NCBI GenBank assembly: GCA_015258095.1
Contig: JABZIV010000012.1
Span: 1 to 52,243 of the forward strand
Origin: Lachnospiraceae bacterium
GTDB taxonomy: Bacteria; Bacillota; Clostridia; Lachnospirales; Lachnospiraceae
Reading direction: 5' to 3'
DNA: 52,243 bases
The notes below the pieces were generated by a model, which was given only the letters and a program-made list of their open reading frames with translations, did no database searches and was not told the origin of the DNA. This document shows, piece by piece, positions 33,684 to 43,349 of this stretch. The translations under genes were made by a program, and so were the position numbers. Position 1 is the first letter of the stretch. Every line of letters begins with the position of its first letter.

Positions 33684-34973
33684 CTATCTTCTCTCCGCTT
33701 TCGCTCTTCTCGTCTTCCGCAGTAAAGTCCTATAAAAATAAACCATGGTAAGGAACAGAAGCATCGCATAAAACGGAAAGAGGCTCGTTCCGACTTGCTT
33801 TGCGATGAAACCGAAAAGAGGCGGAAGAGACAGACTCCCGATATACGCTGCCGCCATCTGCTTTCCAATCAATGCGGAAGTATTTTCCGCACCGAAGTTA
33901 TAAGGAGTGGAATGAATGATGGCCGGATAAATCGGCGCACACCCGAGTCCCAAAAAAAGCAGACTGAAAGCAATCAGAACCACTCGTTCGCTCGTTCCAA
34001 AAAGAGCCGGTCCCTGTGGAACCAAGAAGGAAATAAAAAGCAGAAGCAAAGCAAAAAACAAGATAAAAAATCCTGCCTGAATCAGTTCTTCATCCTTCAG
34101 TCTTACGGAGAAAATCCCCGACAGGAAACGGCCAAAAGTGATACCGAAATAAAACAGGGCAACCAGGGATGCGGCAAGCTTTGCATCGATTTTTAAGGAA
34201 TACACCATGAAGGACCCCGCCCACAGTCCGATGGTTTGCTCAATGGCACAGTAGAAGAAAAATGCGGCAAGGCACTCCTTGGCTCCCTGAATCGCAAAAA
34301 TTTCTCGAAAGGATGCCGGCTTCCTCTTCTTTTTCTCTGTTTCTTCTGTTTCCTTCTGCTCTTTTTCTCTTTCCTCTATGCGCTTTACTTCCTCTTTTCC
34401 TTTCTCCGCAGTACCCGTTTTCTCTTCCTTCTGTTTCCAAAGGCTAAGACTCAAGAAAAGAACCGTTGTAAGAACTGCCTGTAAAATAAATACCGTAAAA
34501 TACCCTGTCCGCCAAGTCGAGCCCCGTTGCAGAACAAAGCCCATGATATACGGTCCGAGAGACGCTCCTATTCCCCACATACAATGTAGCCAGTTCATCT
34601 GCCTTCCCGAATAATGGAGCGCAACATAATGATTTAAAGCGGCATCCACCGAACCTGCACCGAGACCGTAGGGTACTGCAAAAAGAAGTAAGGCATAGTA
34701 AGAATGGCTGCGGGAGAATCCCAGAAGGGCAAGCGCCGTAAGGAGCACGGAAAATGCCGTAATCTTTCCCGTTCCGAAGCGGATGTTTAAACTCTCACTC
34801 CGTAAGCTGGACAGAATAGTACAAAAAGAAATCGTCATATAGATGCTTCCGGAATACGACAGGGGCACATTCAGGTCCTGATGCATAATCGGCCAAGCCG
34901 AGCCGAGTAATGCATCCGGAAGTCCCAAGCTGATAAACGATAAATAAATAATCCATAATAAAAGCGAAAACAT
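33684..34973 (-). CDS. Major facilitator superfamily permease
   Basis: 429 aa, 12 helices. The ATG at 34973 has GGAGGAGGG upstream; a TTG five codons earlier lies in the ribosome site. It resembles FucP/YfkF-like sugar or drug MFS members (FISLGLPDALLGSAWP; YGLGAGSVDAALNHYVA; SGRQMNWLHCMWGIGASLGP). The central cytoplasmic loop between helices 6 and 7 is an unusually long, almost purely Glu/Lys stretch (residues about 188-222, EKGKEEVKRIEEREKEQKE and on). No clue to substrate from neighbours. Confidence 0.85.
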   Translation of the reverse strand: MFSLLLWIIYLSFISLGLPDALLGSAWPIMHQDLNVPLSYSGSIYMTISFCTILSSLRSESLNIRFGTGKITAFSVLLTALALLGFSRSHSYYALLLFAVPYGLGAGSVDAALNHYVALHYSGRQMNWLHCMWGIGASLGPYIMGFVLQRGSTWRTGYFTVFILQAVLTTVLFLSLSLWKQKEEKTGTAEKGKEEVKRIEEREKEQKETEETEKKKRKPASFREIFAIQGAKECLAAFFFYCAIEQTIGLWAGSFMVYSLKIDAKLAASLVALFYFGITFGRFLSGIFSVRLKDEELIQAGFFILFFALLLLFISFLVPQGPALFGTSERVVLIAFSLLFLGLGCAPIYPAIIHSTPYNFGAENTSALIGKQMAAAYIGSLSLPPLFGFIAKQVGTSLFPFYAMLLFLTMVYFYRTLLRKTRRAKAERR

Positions 34974-35062
34974 ACTGCCCTCCTCCAATACAAGAAGGAG
35001 TATAGCACAGTGCCACGCAGCTTCAAATAGCTTCCGTTTCCGCTTTTGACCCTATCCTTTTC

Positions 35063-35090
35063 TTGCTTTTTCAGAGAAAGCCTATAGAAT
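35063..35090 (+). promoter_or_regulatory. Candidate azlCD promoter
   Basis: -35 TTGCTT (35063-35068), 16-base spacer, -10 TAGAAT (35085-35090), about 90 bases before the azlC GTG. Between them and the gene is an imperfect direct repeat, GGAAACCAACATAAAG at 35129 and GGAAACCGACATAAAG at 35153. Confidence 0.4.
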
Positions 35091-35181
35091 AGAAATTCGT
35101 CATTAAGTGAAGTTTAAGGTAGCGCTATGGAAACCAACATAAAGCAGCGGTGCGGAAACCGACATAAAGAAAGGGATAAAA

Positions 35182-35976
35182 GTGGAAAGAAAAGAAGAAG
35201 CATTAGGAGAAGAAAGAAAGGAATCGGAGACCGTACCCGCTGCGCGAAAGCGCATGGCACTCGAGAAGGCACTCCGTACAGCCTTTCCCCACACCGTACC
35301 GATCCTCGCAAGCTTTCTTTTCTGGGGATTCGCTTACGGCGTGTACATGAACAGTTCCGGTTTCTCCGTCTGGTACACACTCGCCATGAGCAGTTTAATT
35401 TATGGCGGTTCTTTAGAAATGCTGGCTGTACAGCTGCTTCTCTCTCCTTTCGCGCCCTTAGAGACTCTACTCTTTTCGTTACTGATTCAGATGCGCCACA
35501 TCTTTTATGGCATCGCGATGCTGGACATTTTCCCCAAAAAAGGGCTCTTACAAAAATACCTCATCTTCGGAATGTGTGACGAGACTTTCGCTATTAACTA
35601 CAGCACAGCAGTGCCTAAAGGGATTCCTAAAGACTACTTTATGTTCTGGGTTACCCTGCTGAATCACTTCTATTGGGTTTTCGGTGCCTGCCTGGGATCT
35701 CTCATCGGAGATGCGCTTCCCTTTCCCACAAAGGGAATCGAATTTGTGATGACTACGATGTTCTTCCTGATCTTTCTGGAGCAAGTCTTGCAGGAGAAAA
35801 ATCATATTGCGTCCTTTGTCGGTCTTTTTTCTTCCTTTCTCTGCCTCATTCTATTCCATGCAAAGCGCTTTATGCTTCCCAGTATGCTCCTGATTTTTCT
35901 CCTCCTGACCCTTCTCCGCCCGCTTCTCGGAAAAAGCGATGAAATTACCATTTCAAAAAAGGAGGAATACGTATGA
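35182..35976 (+). CDS. azlC: AzlC-family branched-chain amino acid exporter, large subunit
   Basis: 264 aa, about seven helices. Signature segments: PILASFLFWGFAYGVYMNSSG, YGGSLEMLAVQLL, MRHIFYGIAMLDIF and GMCDETFAINY. With AzlD it forms a two-part exporter of branched-chain amino acids or analogues. The GTG start at 35182 has AAAGGG seven bases upstream; the 25 residues before the first internal ATG are highly charged. Overlaps azlD by four bases (ATGA). Confidence 0.88.
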   Translation: MERKEEALGEERKESETVPAARKRMALEKALRTAFPHTVPILASFLFWGFAYGVYMNSSGFSVWYTLAMSSLIYGGSLEMLAVQLLLSPFAPLETLLFSLLIQMRHIFYGIAMLDIFPKKGLLQKYLIFGMCDETFAINYSTAVPKGIPKDYFMFWVTLLNHFYWVFGACLGSLIGDALPFPTKGIEFVMTTMFFLIFLEQVLQEKNHIASFVGLFSSFLCLILFHAKRFMLPSMLLIFLLLTLLRPLLGKSDEITISKKEEYV

Positions 35977-36290
35977 ATACCATGGAAAGAATCCTTATGA
36001 TTGGAATCTGTATTCTCGGCACCATGCTGACCCGTTTTCTTCCCTTCCTTCTGTTTCGGAAGAAGACGCCCGCCTTTGTGGCTTACCTCGGGAAAGTCCT
36101 TCCCAAGGCAACCTTTGGTCTCCTTGTCGTCTATTGCCTGAAAGACGTGCACTTTCTTTCGGGCACACACGGTCTGCCGGAAGGAATCGCCCTTCTTCTC
36201 ACTTTAGGGCTGCATCTTTGGAAACGAAATATGCTGCTCTCCGTCTTTGTCGGAACAGCAGCATATATGATTTTACAGCATATTGTATAA
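35973..36290 (+). CDS. azlD: AzlD-family small subunit
   Basis: 105 aa, three or four helices, the usual AzlD size, with LTRFLPFLLFRKKTP and AFVAYLGKVLPKATFGLLVVYCL. Translation is coupled to azlC through an ATGA overlap, with GGAGGAATACGT before the ATG. It ends two bases from the convergent MATE gene, with no terminator between. Confidence 0.88.
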   Translation: MNTMERILMIGICILGTMLTRFLPFLLFRKKTPAFVAYLGKVLPKATFGLLVVYCLKDVHFLSGTHGLPEGIALLLTLGLHLWKRNMLLSVFVGTAAYMILQHIV

Positions 36291-36292
36291 AT

Positions 36293-37648
36293 CTATTTTT
36301 CTTTCAACTCTTTCAGAATCTTATCGGTAATCAGGAAAGCGATAATCGCCGCAAAAACATCACTGACCGGCTGCGACATCTGCACGCCGAGCAGACCGAA
36401 AAGAGGAGGCAGGACGAAAAGTACCGGAATCAGGCAGATTCCCTGTCGAAGGAGCGCAACGATGCTTGCCCGAAACGGATAGCCTGTTGTCTGACTAAAC
36501 ATATTCGCCATAGTGAGCTGTGCCGCAAGCGGAATCGTAAGGCACTGCAAACGAAGGGCAAGATAGCCGATGCGGATTACCTCCCGGTCTTCTCTCCGGA
36601 AGAACGTGATAATCGGTTTTGCAAAGAGAAAAACCAGAGCGCCCATCACCAAAAGCATGAAAAAACAGATTTTTAGACTGTAGTAATAGGCTTTTTCCAC
36701 TCTTTTATAGTTTTTCGCTCCATAACAATAGCCGCAAACCGGTTGGAATCCCTGTCCGAATCCGATAACGAGAGAGTTTAAAAACATCGTAATCCGCATC
36801 ACAATAGCCATCGCCGCAATCGCCGCATCACCATAAGGATGTGCAGAGAAATTGAGAATGATCGTAGATACACCGGCAATCCCCTGGCGCGCGAGAGAAG
36901 GTAAGCCGAACTGCAAGATCAGAGAATATCTTCTTCCGGTCGGCTTAAAGTTCCGAAAAGAAACGGAGATACACGCCGGCATCTTATTGCACTGAAACAG
37001 TAAAATCAGAAAGGAAACAATCTGGCTCAGGGTCGTGGCAACTGCCGCCCCCATGATGCCCATGTGAAATCCGTAGATAAAGAGCGGGTCCAGAAACATA
37101 TTGAGAATGCCGCCCGTACTGATACCCAGCATCGAATAGAACGCATTTCCCTGAAAACGGAGCATATTGTTCATGCCGAGAGACGCCATGATGAAGGGGG
37201 TGCCAAGGAGGATATATTTTGCATAACTGATGGCATAAGGCGCAATGGTCTTTGTAGACCCCAGCGCATAGACCAGCGGTTCACAGAAAAAGATACAGAA
37301 TGCGGCAATGAGGATTCCCAGAATAACTTCCGTAAAAAAGCCTATCGCCACAAAACGCGCCGCTTCTTCCTGCTTCTTTGCACCAAGGAGACGGGAAATT
37401 TCATTTCCGCATCCCATCCCGATCATAAAAGCAATCGCCTGAATAATCGCCACCATCGAATAGACGATGCCCACCGCACCGGAAGCGGAGGTTCCGAGTT
37501 GGGACACAAAAAAAGTGTCTGCCATATTATAAATGGCAACCACCACCATAGATACCATAGAAGGAATGGCCAGCCGCGGAATCAGTGTATTCACCGGCTC
37601 TTCCATCATCTGCTTATACTTTTCTTCCTCGGTCAACGCGCGTCTCAT
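36293..37648 (-). CDS. MATE-family efflux transporter
   Basis: 451 aa, 12 helices. Typical MATE segments: NTLIPRLAIPSMVSMVVVAIYNMADTFFVSQLG, GMGCGNEISRLLGA, FGLPSLARQGIAGVSTIILN and VIGFGQGFQPVCGYCYGAKN. Exports cationic compounds using Na+ or H+; the substrate is unknown. It is divergent from a second, more distant MATE gene (37853-39157). Its 3' end abuts azlD. Confidence 0.9.
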   Translation of the reverse strand: MRRALTEEEKYKQMMEEPVNTLIPRLAIPSMVSMVVVAIYNMADTFFVSQLGTSASGAVGIVYSMVAIIQAIAFMIGMGCGNEISRLLGAKKQEEAARFVAIGFFTEVILGILIAAFCIFFCEPLVYALGSTKTIAPYAISYAKYILLGTPFIMASLGMNNMLRFQGNAFYSMLGISTGGILNMFLDPLFIYGFHMGIMGAAVATTLSQIVSFLILLFQCNKMPACISVSFRNFKPTGRRYSLILQFGLPSLARQGIAGVSTIILNFSAHPYGDAAIAAMAIVMRITMFLNSLVIGFGQGFQPVCGYCYGAKNYKRVEKAYYYSLKICFFMLLVMGALVFLFAKPIITFFRREDREVIRIGYLALRLQCLTIPLAAQLTMANMFSQTTGYPFRASIVALLRQGICLIPVLFVLPPLFGLLGVQMSQPVSDVFAAIIAFLITDKILKELKEK

Positions 37649-37852
37649 CCGCTTTCTCCCCTTATCTCTACTCTACTTCAACCTGCGTTCCTCTTCTGTT
37701 CGCAGCACTCTCGTTTTTCGCCGGATTTCGCCGCATTCCACATCTTGCGAAGAAATCTTCTTTTATGATAGGATTAGCATTTGCTACGAAGGGTTTAAAG
37801 TGCGTTACATTATACTACGCGCGAATTGAATTTGCAAAAGTCGAGGTTTTCC

Positions 37853-39157
37853 ATGAAAAAATTCATGCAATACGTGAGCCATAGTGTTGCCGCCATGATG
37901 GGAATGTCCATCTACATCCTGGCAGACACCTATTTCATCGCAACGTATGCCGGAAGCAACGGCCTTGCCGTATTGAATCTGGTGATTCCCCTGTACGGCG
38001 TGATGAATGCCGTCGGTGCCATGATTGGAATCGGCAGTGCGACAAGATACAGTATTCGGAAGGCAAGAGGAAAGGATGTCCGTTCCTTCTTCCTGCAATC
38101 CCTTTTTTGGATTGCACTCGCAAGCATCCCTTTCATGATTGGAGGACTGCTATTTCCAAGAAACCTCCTTGCTCTTCTCGGTGCAAATCGGGCATTGCAG
38201 GATCTCGGGATTCCCTACCTCCGCTGTATCCTTCCCTTTGCGTTCTTCTATATGGCGAGCTACGCCACAGGCGCGTTTGTCCGGAATGACAACAACCCCT
38301 CCATTGCCATGATCGGTTCCGTCTCCGCAAGCCTGTTTAACATTGTCTTTGATTATATCTTTATGTTCCCGCTCAAAATGGGAATGGCAGGTGCCGCCCT
38401 GGCAACCGGCATTTCCCCGGTGCTCAGCTCCGCTATCTGCCTGTTCCACTTCTGTAGTAAGAAAAATACGATTCCCTTCGCCTGGCAGACTCCGCGCTGG
38501 AAACATTTCTGCGCCTGCTGCCAGCTGGGACTCTCGAACTTTATCAGCGAAATGGCAAGCTCCGTAACGGTTGCCACCTTTAATTTCCTCATTCTGAACC
38601 TTGCAGGAAACACCGGCGTTGCAAGCTACGGCGTTATCACCAACGTCTCTTCCGTATGCAATGCCATGTTCAACGGTCTGGCACAGGGGGCACAGCCTCT
38701 GATGAGTCAGAGCTATGGAAAAAAGGACGTAAAAACCCTGCAAAAATATCTAAAGTACGGTATTTTTACCGCACTTTGTTTTTCCGTTCTGATTGTTTTC
38801 CTTGTAAACTTTCAAAGTGACTTCTTTATCGGACTCTTTAACAGTGAAAACAGTCAGGGACTCTACGACTACGCGAAACAAGGTATCCGTCTGTACTTCT
38901 CAGCCTTCTTCTTCGTCGGCATCAACACGCTCCTTGTTTCCTATTTTTCCGCAACCAACAACCCGAAGCCTGCCTTCACCGTTTCCCTGGTTCGCGGTAC
39001 CTTCGCTATCGTCTTTTTCGCCGTTCTTCTCTCTTCGCTTTGGAAGATGAACGGAATATGGCTTGCTTATCCTTCTTCGGAATGCGTCACCCTTTTCCTG
39101 GTTCTCTTTAATTATAGAAAAGAAAAGGCTTCCGCACGATTCGAAAAAAATATATAA
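37853..39157 (+). CDS. MATE-family efflux transporter
   Basis: 434 aa, 12 helices. It starts MKKFMQYVSHSVAAMMGMSIYILADTYFIATYAG, shorter than its divergent neighbour. Other signature parts: GIGSATRYSIRKARG, FVRNDNNPSIAMIGSVSAS and FNGLAQGAQPLMSQSYGKKD. The ATG at 37853 with GAGG before it is preferred over a TTG nine codons upstream. The last 35 bases of the gene are imperfectly duplicated just after the stop (GCTTCCGCACGATTCG versus ACTTCCGCGCGATTCG), a small tandem duplication. Terminator at 39214-39252. Confidence 0.9.
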   Translation: MKKFMQYVSHSVAAMMGMSIYILADTYFIATYAGSNGLAVLNLVIPLYGVMNAVGAMIGIGSATRYSIRKARGKDVRSFFLQSLFWIALASIPFMIGGLLFPRNLLALLGANRALQDLGIPYLRCILPFAFFYMASYATGAFVRNDNNPSIAMIGSVSASLFNIVFDYIFMFPLKMGMAGAALATGISPVLSSAICLFHFCSKKNTIPFAWQTPRWKHFCACCQLGLSNFISEMASSVTVATFNFLILNLAGNTGVASYGVITNVSSVCNAMFNGLAQGAQPLMSQSYGKKDVKTLQKYLKYGIFTALCFSVLIVFLVNFQSDFFIGLFNSENSQGLYDYAKQGIRLYFSAFFFVGINTLLVSYFSATNNPKPAFTVSLVRGTFAIVFFAVLLSSLWKMNGIWLAYPSSECVTLFLVLFNYRKEKASARFEKNI

Positions 39158-39213
39158 AAACTTCCGCGCGATTCGGGAAAAGAATATAAAGGGAGTGCGT
39201 CCCCGATACACAT

Positions 39214-39252
39214 AAAAAACCGGAAAGAGAAATTCTCTTCCCGGTTTTTTTT
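39214..39252. terminator. Bidirectional terminator
   Basis: AAAAAACCGGAAAGAGAA and TTCTCTTCCCGGTTTTTT form a near-perfect inverted repeat between convergent genes (MATE and the epimerase-like gene). Confidence 0.88.
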
Positions 39253-40126
39253 AATATAAGCTGATTTTCACGCTATACGTCTTTTCTTTCTCCGGATACA
39301 ACTGTTGCATATCCTTCTTCTCCCCTATATCCTCAAGGATTCCGTCTCTTCCGGGGAGGGAAGTCCACGGCTCAACACAGAGAAAAGCGGCATCCTTTCC
39401 ATACGGTTGCCAGAGTCCAAGATAACGGTAGTCCGGATACTCTACAGAAATGCCGTGCTCTTCTCCTTTTCTATGGAACAGCACTTTTCCCCCTGTCTCG
39501 GGAAAGACCGGTGCATCGTGGAGAAAGAGTTCTTCGGAAAGAGCGATCCCTTTCTTCCATAGTGCCCTGCTTCCGCGTTTTTCTTCCACAAGCCCTTTCT
39601 CCGAGAAGAGAACCTGCTCCAGTTCTTCCTTTTCCGCTAAAGGGAACTCCACAAGATAGTCCGAAATCTGATCTTCTTTCCCGAAAAACTGAAATCCTGG
39701 GTGCAGTCCCAGGGCGAAGTACAGCGTCTCCACCCCAAGATTCTCGACTCTGGTCTCGATAAAAAGTGCCTTTTCTTCCACTTTATAGGACTGCCGAAGT
39801 CGAAAGAAAAAAGGATAGGACTCCCTGCTCAGGGCAGTGTCCCTTAGCTCCAAAATACAGGAATCCGCGTTGCTCTCCACAACGCGGAATACATTGTCTC
39901 TTGCAAAGCCGTGCAGGGTCATCGAAAACTGCTCATCATTATAAGAATACCGGCTTTCTTCAAGACGGCCTATAAACGGAAATAAAAGCGGCGACTGTTC
40001 AGCCCAAACTCTTCGGTCTCCCTGCCAGAGTACTTCCCGCCCTCTATCCTTATCATAGATAGAGCACAGTTCCGCTCCTTTTTCTTTAATCTTTACCAGT
40101 AAGTTTTGGGTCTCAATACACAACAT
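39251..40126 (-). CDS. Aldose 1-epimerase-like protein
   Basis: 291 aa from the ATG at 40126, which has AAGGAG before it (the frame extends 27 codons further without a ribosome site). It has the galactose mutarotase fold: GAELCSIYDKDRGREVLWQGD, LHGFARDNVF, and the catalytic histidine segment YFALGLHPGFQFF. This subgroup, with a short GLHP motif, is the DUF4432/YeaD-type hexose-phosphate or open aldose epimerase group rather than classical GalM. It sits alone between the MATE genes and the FeoB-associated gene. Substrate not defined. Confidence 0.82.
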   Translation of the reverse strand: MLCIETQNLLVKIKEKGAELCSIYDKDRGREVLWQGDRRVWAEQSPLLFPFIGRLEESRYSYNDEQFSMTLHGFARDNVFRVVESNADSCILELRDTALSRESYPFFFRLRQSYKVEEKALFIETRVENLGVETLYFALGLHPGFQFFGKEDQISDYLVEFPLAEKEELEQVLFSEKGLVEEKRGSRALWKKGIALSEELFLHDAPVFPETGGKVLFHRKGEEHGISVEYPDYRYLGLWQPYGKDAAFLCVEPWTSLPGRDGILEDIGEKKDMQQLYPEKEKTYSVKISLY

Positions 40127-40300
40127 ACGACACTCCTTTATCCCCTTGTCTCTGTTATCTTTCCTATTGTACCCAAAAACCGAAAAAACTACTACATTTT
40201 CTTTCAAGCAGTAAATCCAATCGATTCCATCCTTATATAAAATGAATTTCCTTTATTGCTTTCTCTCCTCTTCTATTTCGAAAAGGAATCGCATGGCGCT

Positions 40301-40525
40301 CTACTTCCCTCTCACCCTGGTATGCCTATCCAGAATGGCCTGTTGCTCTTTGGTCAGATGAAACTCCGGATGATCCAATTCTTCATGTCCCACATGATTA
40401 CACTTTCCGGCTTTCGCATAGCTGCAAAATGCGCAAGACCCGCTCTCTTTATGCTCCTTTCGGAGAACTCTTATAATAAAAACGACCAGTAATACTACCG
40501 CTGCAACCACAATCAGATTTCCCAT
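40301..40525 (-). CDS. FeoB-associated Cys-rich membrane protein
   Basis: 74 aa. One N-terminal helix (MGNLIVVAAVVLLVVFIIRVL) followed by a small Cys/His-rich cytoplasmic tail with SCAFCSYAKAGKCNHVGH. This is the Feo-associated small protein found after feoB in many Firmicutes; a role in handling ferrous iron or as an electron/thiol partner is thought likely. The ATG at 40525 is preferred over upstream ATGs, giving the family N-terminus with AAGGA upstream. A terminator and a GTTAGTTA motif separate it from feoB, so it has its own promoter. Confidence 0.8.
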   Translation of the reverse strand: MGNLIVVAAVVLLVVFIIRVLRKEHKESGSCAFCSYAKAGKCNHVGHEELDHPEFHLTKEQQAILDRHTRVRGK

Positions 40526-40636
40526 ACTCTTTTCCTTCTTTCCCGCCTGCATTTTCAGTCTTTTTTCGAAATCCATTTCTCACTGAAAAAACAATTTACT
40601 CCCTTTTCAGCTATCCGATTTCAAATGGCACTTCCT

Positions 40637-40652
40637 GTTAGTTATAATTAAC
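40637..40652. promoter_or_regulatory. Candidate DtxR-type operator upstream of the FeoB-associated gene
   Basis: GTTAGTTATAATTAAC, with arms TAGTTA/TAACTA around TAAT, lies in the gap between feoB and the small gene. The octamer GTTAGTTA recurs in the other two iron-gene upstream regions at 43669 and 47077 (minus strand). Confidence 0.45.
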
Positions 40653-40730
40653 TATCGACATTCTACTCTATTTTTCTAAAAATGGGTAGAAATTATAGAA
40701 ATTTTATAATTCTTTTTTCTCTTGCTCTCC

Positions 40731-40769
40731 ATGAAAAAAGGATGAGACGAAAGCTCATCCTTTTTTCAT
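40731..40769 (-). terminator. Terminator after feoB
   Basis: ATGAAAAAAGGATGAG, a seven-base loop and CTCATCCTTTTTTCAT give a perfect 16-bp stem with U-rich 3' side on the minus strand. Confidence 0.9.
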
Positions 40770-40832
40770 GATAATTCTATTTTACGAAGACCTCGGATAA
40801 ACAATGTACAATCCAATGCCTCTACGCTTCGT

Positions 40833-43043
40833 TTATGCCATAGCTTTTTCTACGGCTCTTTCCTGTTTCTCGGAAAGCGTTTCCGCTTCCTTGTACGGAC
40901 GTAGGAGTCCCCAAATGCCAATCAGAATCAGCGCAATTGCCACAATGGTGAAGAAATTGAAGCTGACAACACCGGCGATGAGTCCGCCAATCTGGTAGAT
41001 TACGAGAGATACGCAGTAAGCCAAGAAGCACTCCCAACCAATGGCAAACATCGTCCAACGACCATTGTTCATCTCTCTCTTTATGGCGCCGATTGCTGCG
41101 AAGCAGGGAGCACAGAGCAAGTTGAAAGCAAGGAAACTGTATCCTGCGATACCATTTCCAAAATACTCACGAACCTGTGCCCAAATCTGATCACCGGCCT
41201 CGGCAAGCTCTTCTGCACCCTGATAGTGGAAGAGGGTTCCGAAAGTACCTACTACATTTTCCTTTGCAATGAGTCCGGTAAGGGCTGCCACTACAGCCTT
41301 CCACTTGCCCCAACCAAGAGGAGCAAAGAGCCATGTAAAAGCATTACCAAAAGCGGCAAGAATGGATGTATCCATGTCTTCTTCCGGAAGATACTGCATC
41401 TGGAAATTAAATCTGGACAGGAACCAAACGAGGATGGTCGCAAGGAGAATAATGGTACCCGCCTTCTTTACGAAAGACATTCCTCTCTCTCCCATGCTCT
41501 TTAAGATATCAATAGGACGGGGCATATGGTATGCCGGGAGCTCCATAACGAAAGGCGCCGGCTGTCCTGCGAACATCTTTGTCTTCTTTAATACGATACC
41601 GGAGAACACGATGGCACAAACGCCGAGGAAATAAGCACTCCAGCCTACCCACGCCGAGTTATTGAATAAGGCTCCGGCAAGAAGGGCAATAACCGGCAGC
41701 TTTGCGGAGCAGGGAATGAAGGTCGTCGTCATAATGGTCATACGACGGTCTCTCTCATTCTCTACGGTACGGGAACTCATGACACCCGGTACACCGCAAC
41801 CGGTACCGATTAGCATCGGGATAAAGGACTTTCCGGAAAGACCAAACTTACGGAATACACGGTCCATGATGAACGCAACTCTCGCCATGTATCCGCATCC
41901 CTCAAGGATAGCAAGGAAGAAGAAGAACGTAAGCATCTGAGGAAGGAATCCGATTACGGCACCCATACCGGCTACGATTCCGTCAATAACAAGTCCCTGC
42001 AAGGCTTCACTGACATTCATCGCCTCCAGAAGGGAAGTCACTGCGCCCGGAATAGACGGCACATCAACCAGCCCGAAGAAGGACCAGGGATCCGAACCGA
42101 AAAGAACATCATTTACCCAGTCGGTCATCTTGGTTCCCACTGTGGAAATGGAGATATAGTACACCGCGAACATAATCACGGCAAAAAGCGGGAGAGCTAT
42201 GAAACGATTCGTTACAATAGAGTCGATTTTATCCGATGTCGTAAGACCGGTTTTTCCTCTCTTCTCGTATGCAGAGGCGATAATACTCTGAATGTACTTA
42301 TACCGCTCATTGGTAATGATGCTTTCCGCATCATCGTCCTCTTCCTTTTCAATAGCGGCAATGATACTCTCTACATCTACATTCTTTGCCGCTTCCGGAA
42401 GTTCATTTCGAATCTTGTCATCTCGTTCGAAAAGCTTCACCGCAAAAAACCGAACGAGCTTCTCGGGAACATTTCCGGAAATCTTCTCTTCGATAGACTG
42501 AATCGCTTTCTCCACATTCTCGGAGAACTTATGCTGAATATCGGTGGCAGTCTTCTGCTCCGCTTCACTGACAGCAATCCGAATCAGCTCATCCACACCT
42601 TTATTACGCAAAGCGGAGATGCTGACAATCTTACAGCCCATTGCTTGTCCAAGGGCATCGAGGTTCAGAACATCGCCGTTTTTCTCTACCACGTCCATCA
42701 TGTTGATCGCCATAATGACCGGAACGCCAAGTTCCTTCAACTGTGTGGAGAGATAGAGGTTTCTCTCGAGGTTTGTTCCGTCAACGATATTCATAATCGC
42801 ATCCGGACGGTTGTTAATCAGATAGTTTCTGGCAACAACTTCTTCCAATGTATAGGGAGAAAGAGAATAAATACCGGGAAGGTCGGCGATGGTCACATCC
42901 TTATGTCCTCTTAACTTTCCTTCCTTCTTCTCCACGGTAACACCCGGCCAGTTACCAACATACTGGTTCGAGCCTGTTAACTGGTTAAATAATGTTGTTT
43001 TTCCGGCATTCGGATTGCCGGCAAGTGCTATTGTAATAGCCAT
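40833..43043 (-). CDS. feoB: Ferrous iron transporter FeoB
   Basis: 736 aa. N-terminal GTPase: G1 GNPNAGKT (9-16), switch NWPGVTVEKKEG, G3 DLPG (54-57), G4 NMMD (114-117), G5 SALRNKG. A helical GDI-like spacer follows, then the membrane pore with the two Gate motifs (GTGCGVPGVMSSRTVENERD; FIPCSAKLPVIALLAG). It imports Fe2+ in anoxic conditions. It starts nine bases after feoA1, with GGAGGGCG before the ATG. It ends in a strong terminator. Confidence 0.95.
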   Translation of the reverse strand: MAITIALAGNPNAGKTTLFNQLTGSNQYVGNWPGVTVEKKEGKLRGHKDVTIADLPGIYSLSPYTLEEVVARNYLINNRPDAIMNIVDGTNLERNLYLSTQLKELGVPVIMAINMMDVVEKNGDVLNLDALGQAMGCKIVSISALRNKGVDELIRIAVSEAEQKTATDIQHKFSENVEKAIQSIEEKISGNVPEKLVRFFAVKLFERDDKIRNELPEAAKNVDVESIIAAIEKEEDDDAESIITNERYKYIQSIIASAYEKRGKTGLTTSDKIDSIVTNRFIALPLFAVIMFAVYYISISTVGTKMTDWVNDVLFGSDPWSFFGLVDVPSIPGAVTSLLEAMNVSEALQGLVIDGIVAGMGAVIGFLPQMLTFFFFLAILEGCGYMARVAFIMDRVFRKFGLSGKSFIPMLIGTGCGVPGVMSSRTVENERDRRMTIMTTTFIPCSAKLPVIALLAGALFNNSAWVGWSAYFLGVCAIVFSGIVLKKTKMFAGQPAPFVMELPAYHMPRPIDILKSMGERGMSFVKKAGTIILLATILVWFLSRFNFQMQYLPEEDMDTSILAAFGNAFTWLFAPLGWGKWKAVVAALTGLIAKENVVGTFGTLFHYQGAEELAEAGDQIWAQVREYFGNGIAGYSFLAFNLLCAPCFAAIGAIKREMNNGRWTMFAIGWECFLAYCVSLVIYQIGGLIAGVVSFNFFTIVAIALILIGIWGLLRPYKEAETLSEKQERAVEKAMA

Positions 43044-43052
43044 TTCGCCCTC

Positions 43053-43280
43053 CTAAACCTTCTCTTCTACTTCAATCATCTCCGCATCTGCCTTACGAAC
43101 AGAAAGTTCATACCCTCGAACGGTAATCTCTAACGGATCTCCCAGTGGAGCTACTTTACGAACAAAAAGCTCTGCGCCCTTTGTCAGTCCCATATCCATG
43201 ATTCTCCGCTTTACAGCTCCTTCTCCTGTCAACTTCTTCACCACAGCGCTCTGCCCCGGTCTCAAATCTTTCAGTGTCAT
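43053..43280 (-). CDS. feoA: FeoA SH3-like protein 1
   Basis: 75 aa single SH3-like domain (MTLKDLRPGQSAVVKKLTGEG, IMDMGLTKGAELFVRKVAPLGDPLEITVRGYELSVRK). FeoA supports FeoB activity. The leader GGAGGGCAGT-ATG is identical to that of the second FeoA gene. Positioned directly upstream of feoB. Confidence 0.92.
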   Translation of the reverse strand: MTLKDLRPGQSAVVKKLTGEGAVKRRIMDMGLTKGAELFVRKVAPLGDPLEITVRGYELSVRKADAEMIEVEEKV

Positions 43281-43349
43281 ACTGCCCTCCGCCTTCTTTC
43301 TTACCTAATCTATAACGAGCAGGAATACAAAAACCTGCGTCATTATCCT

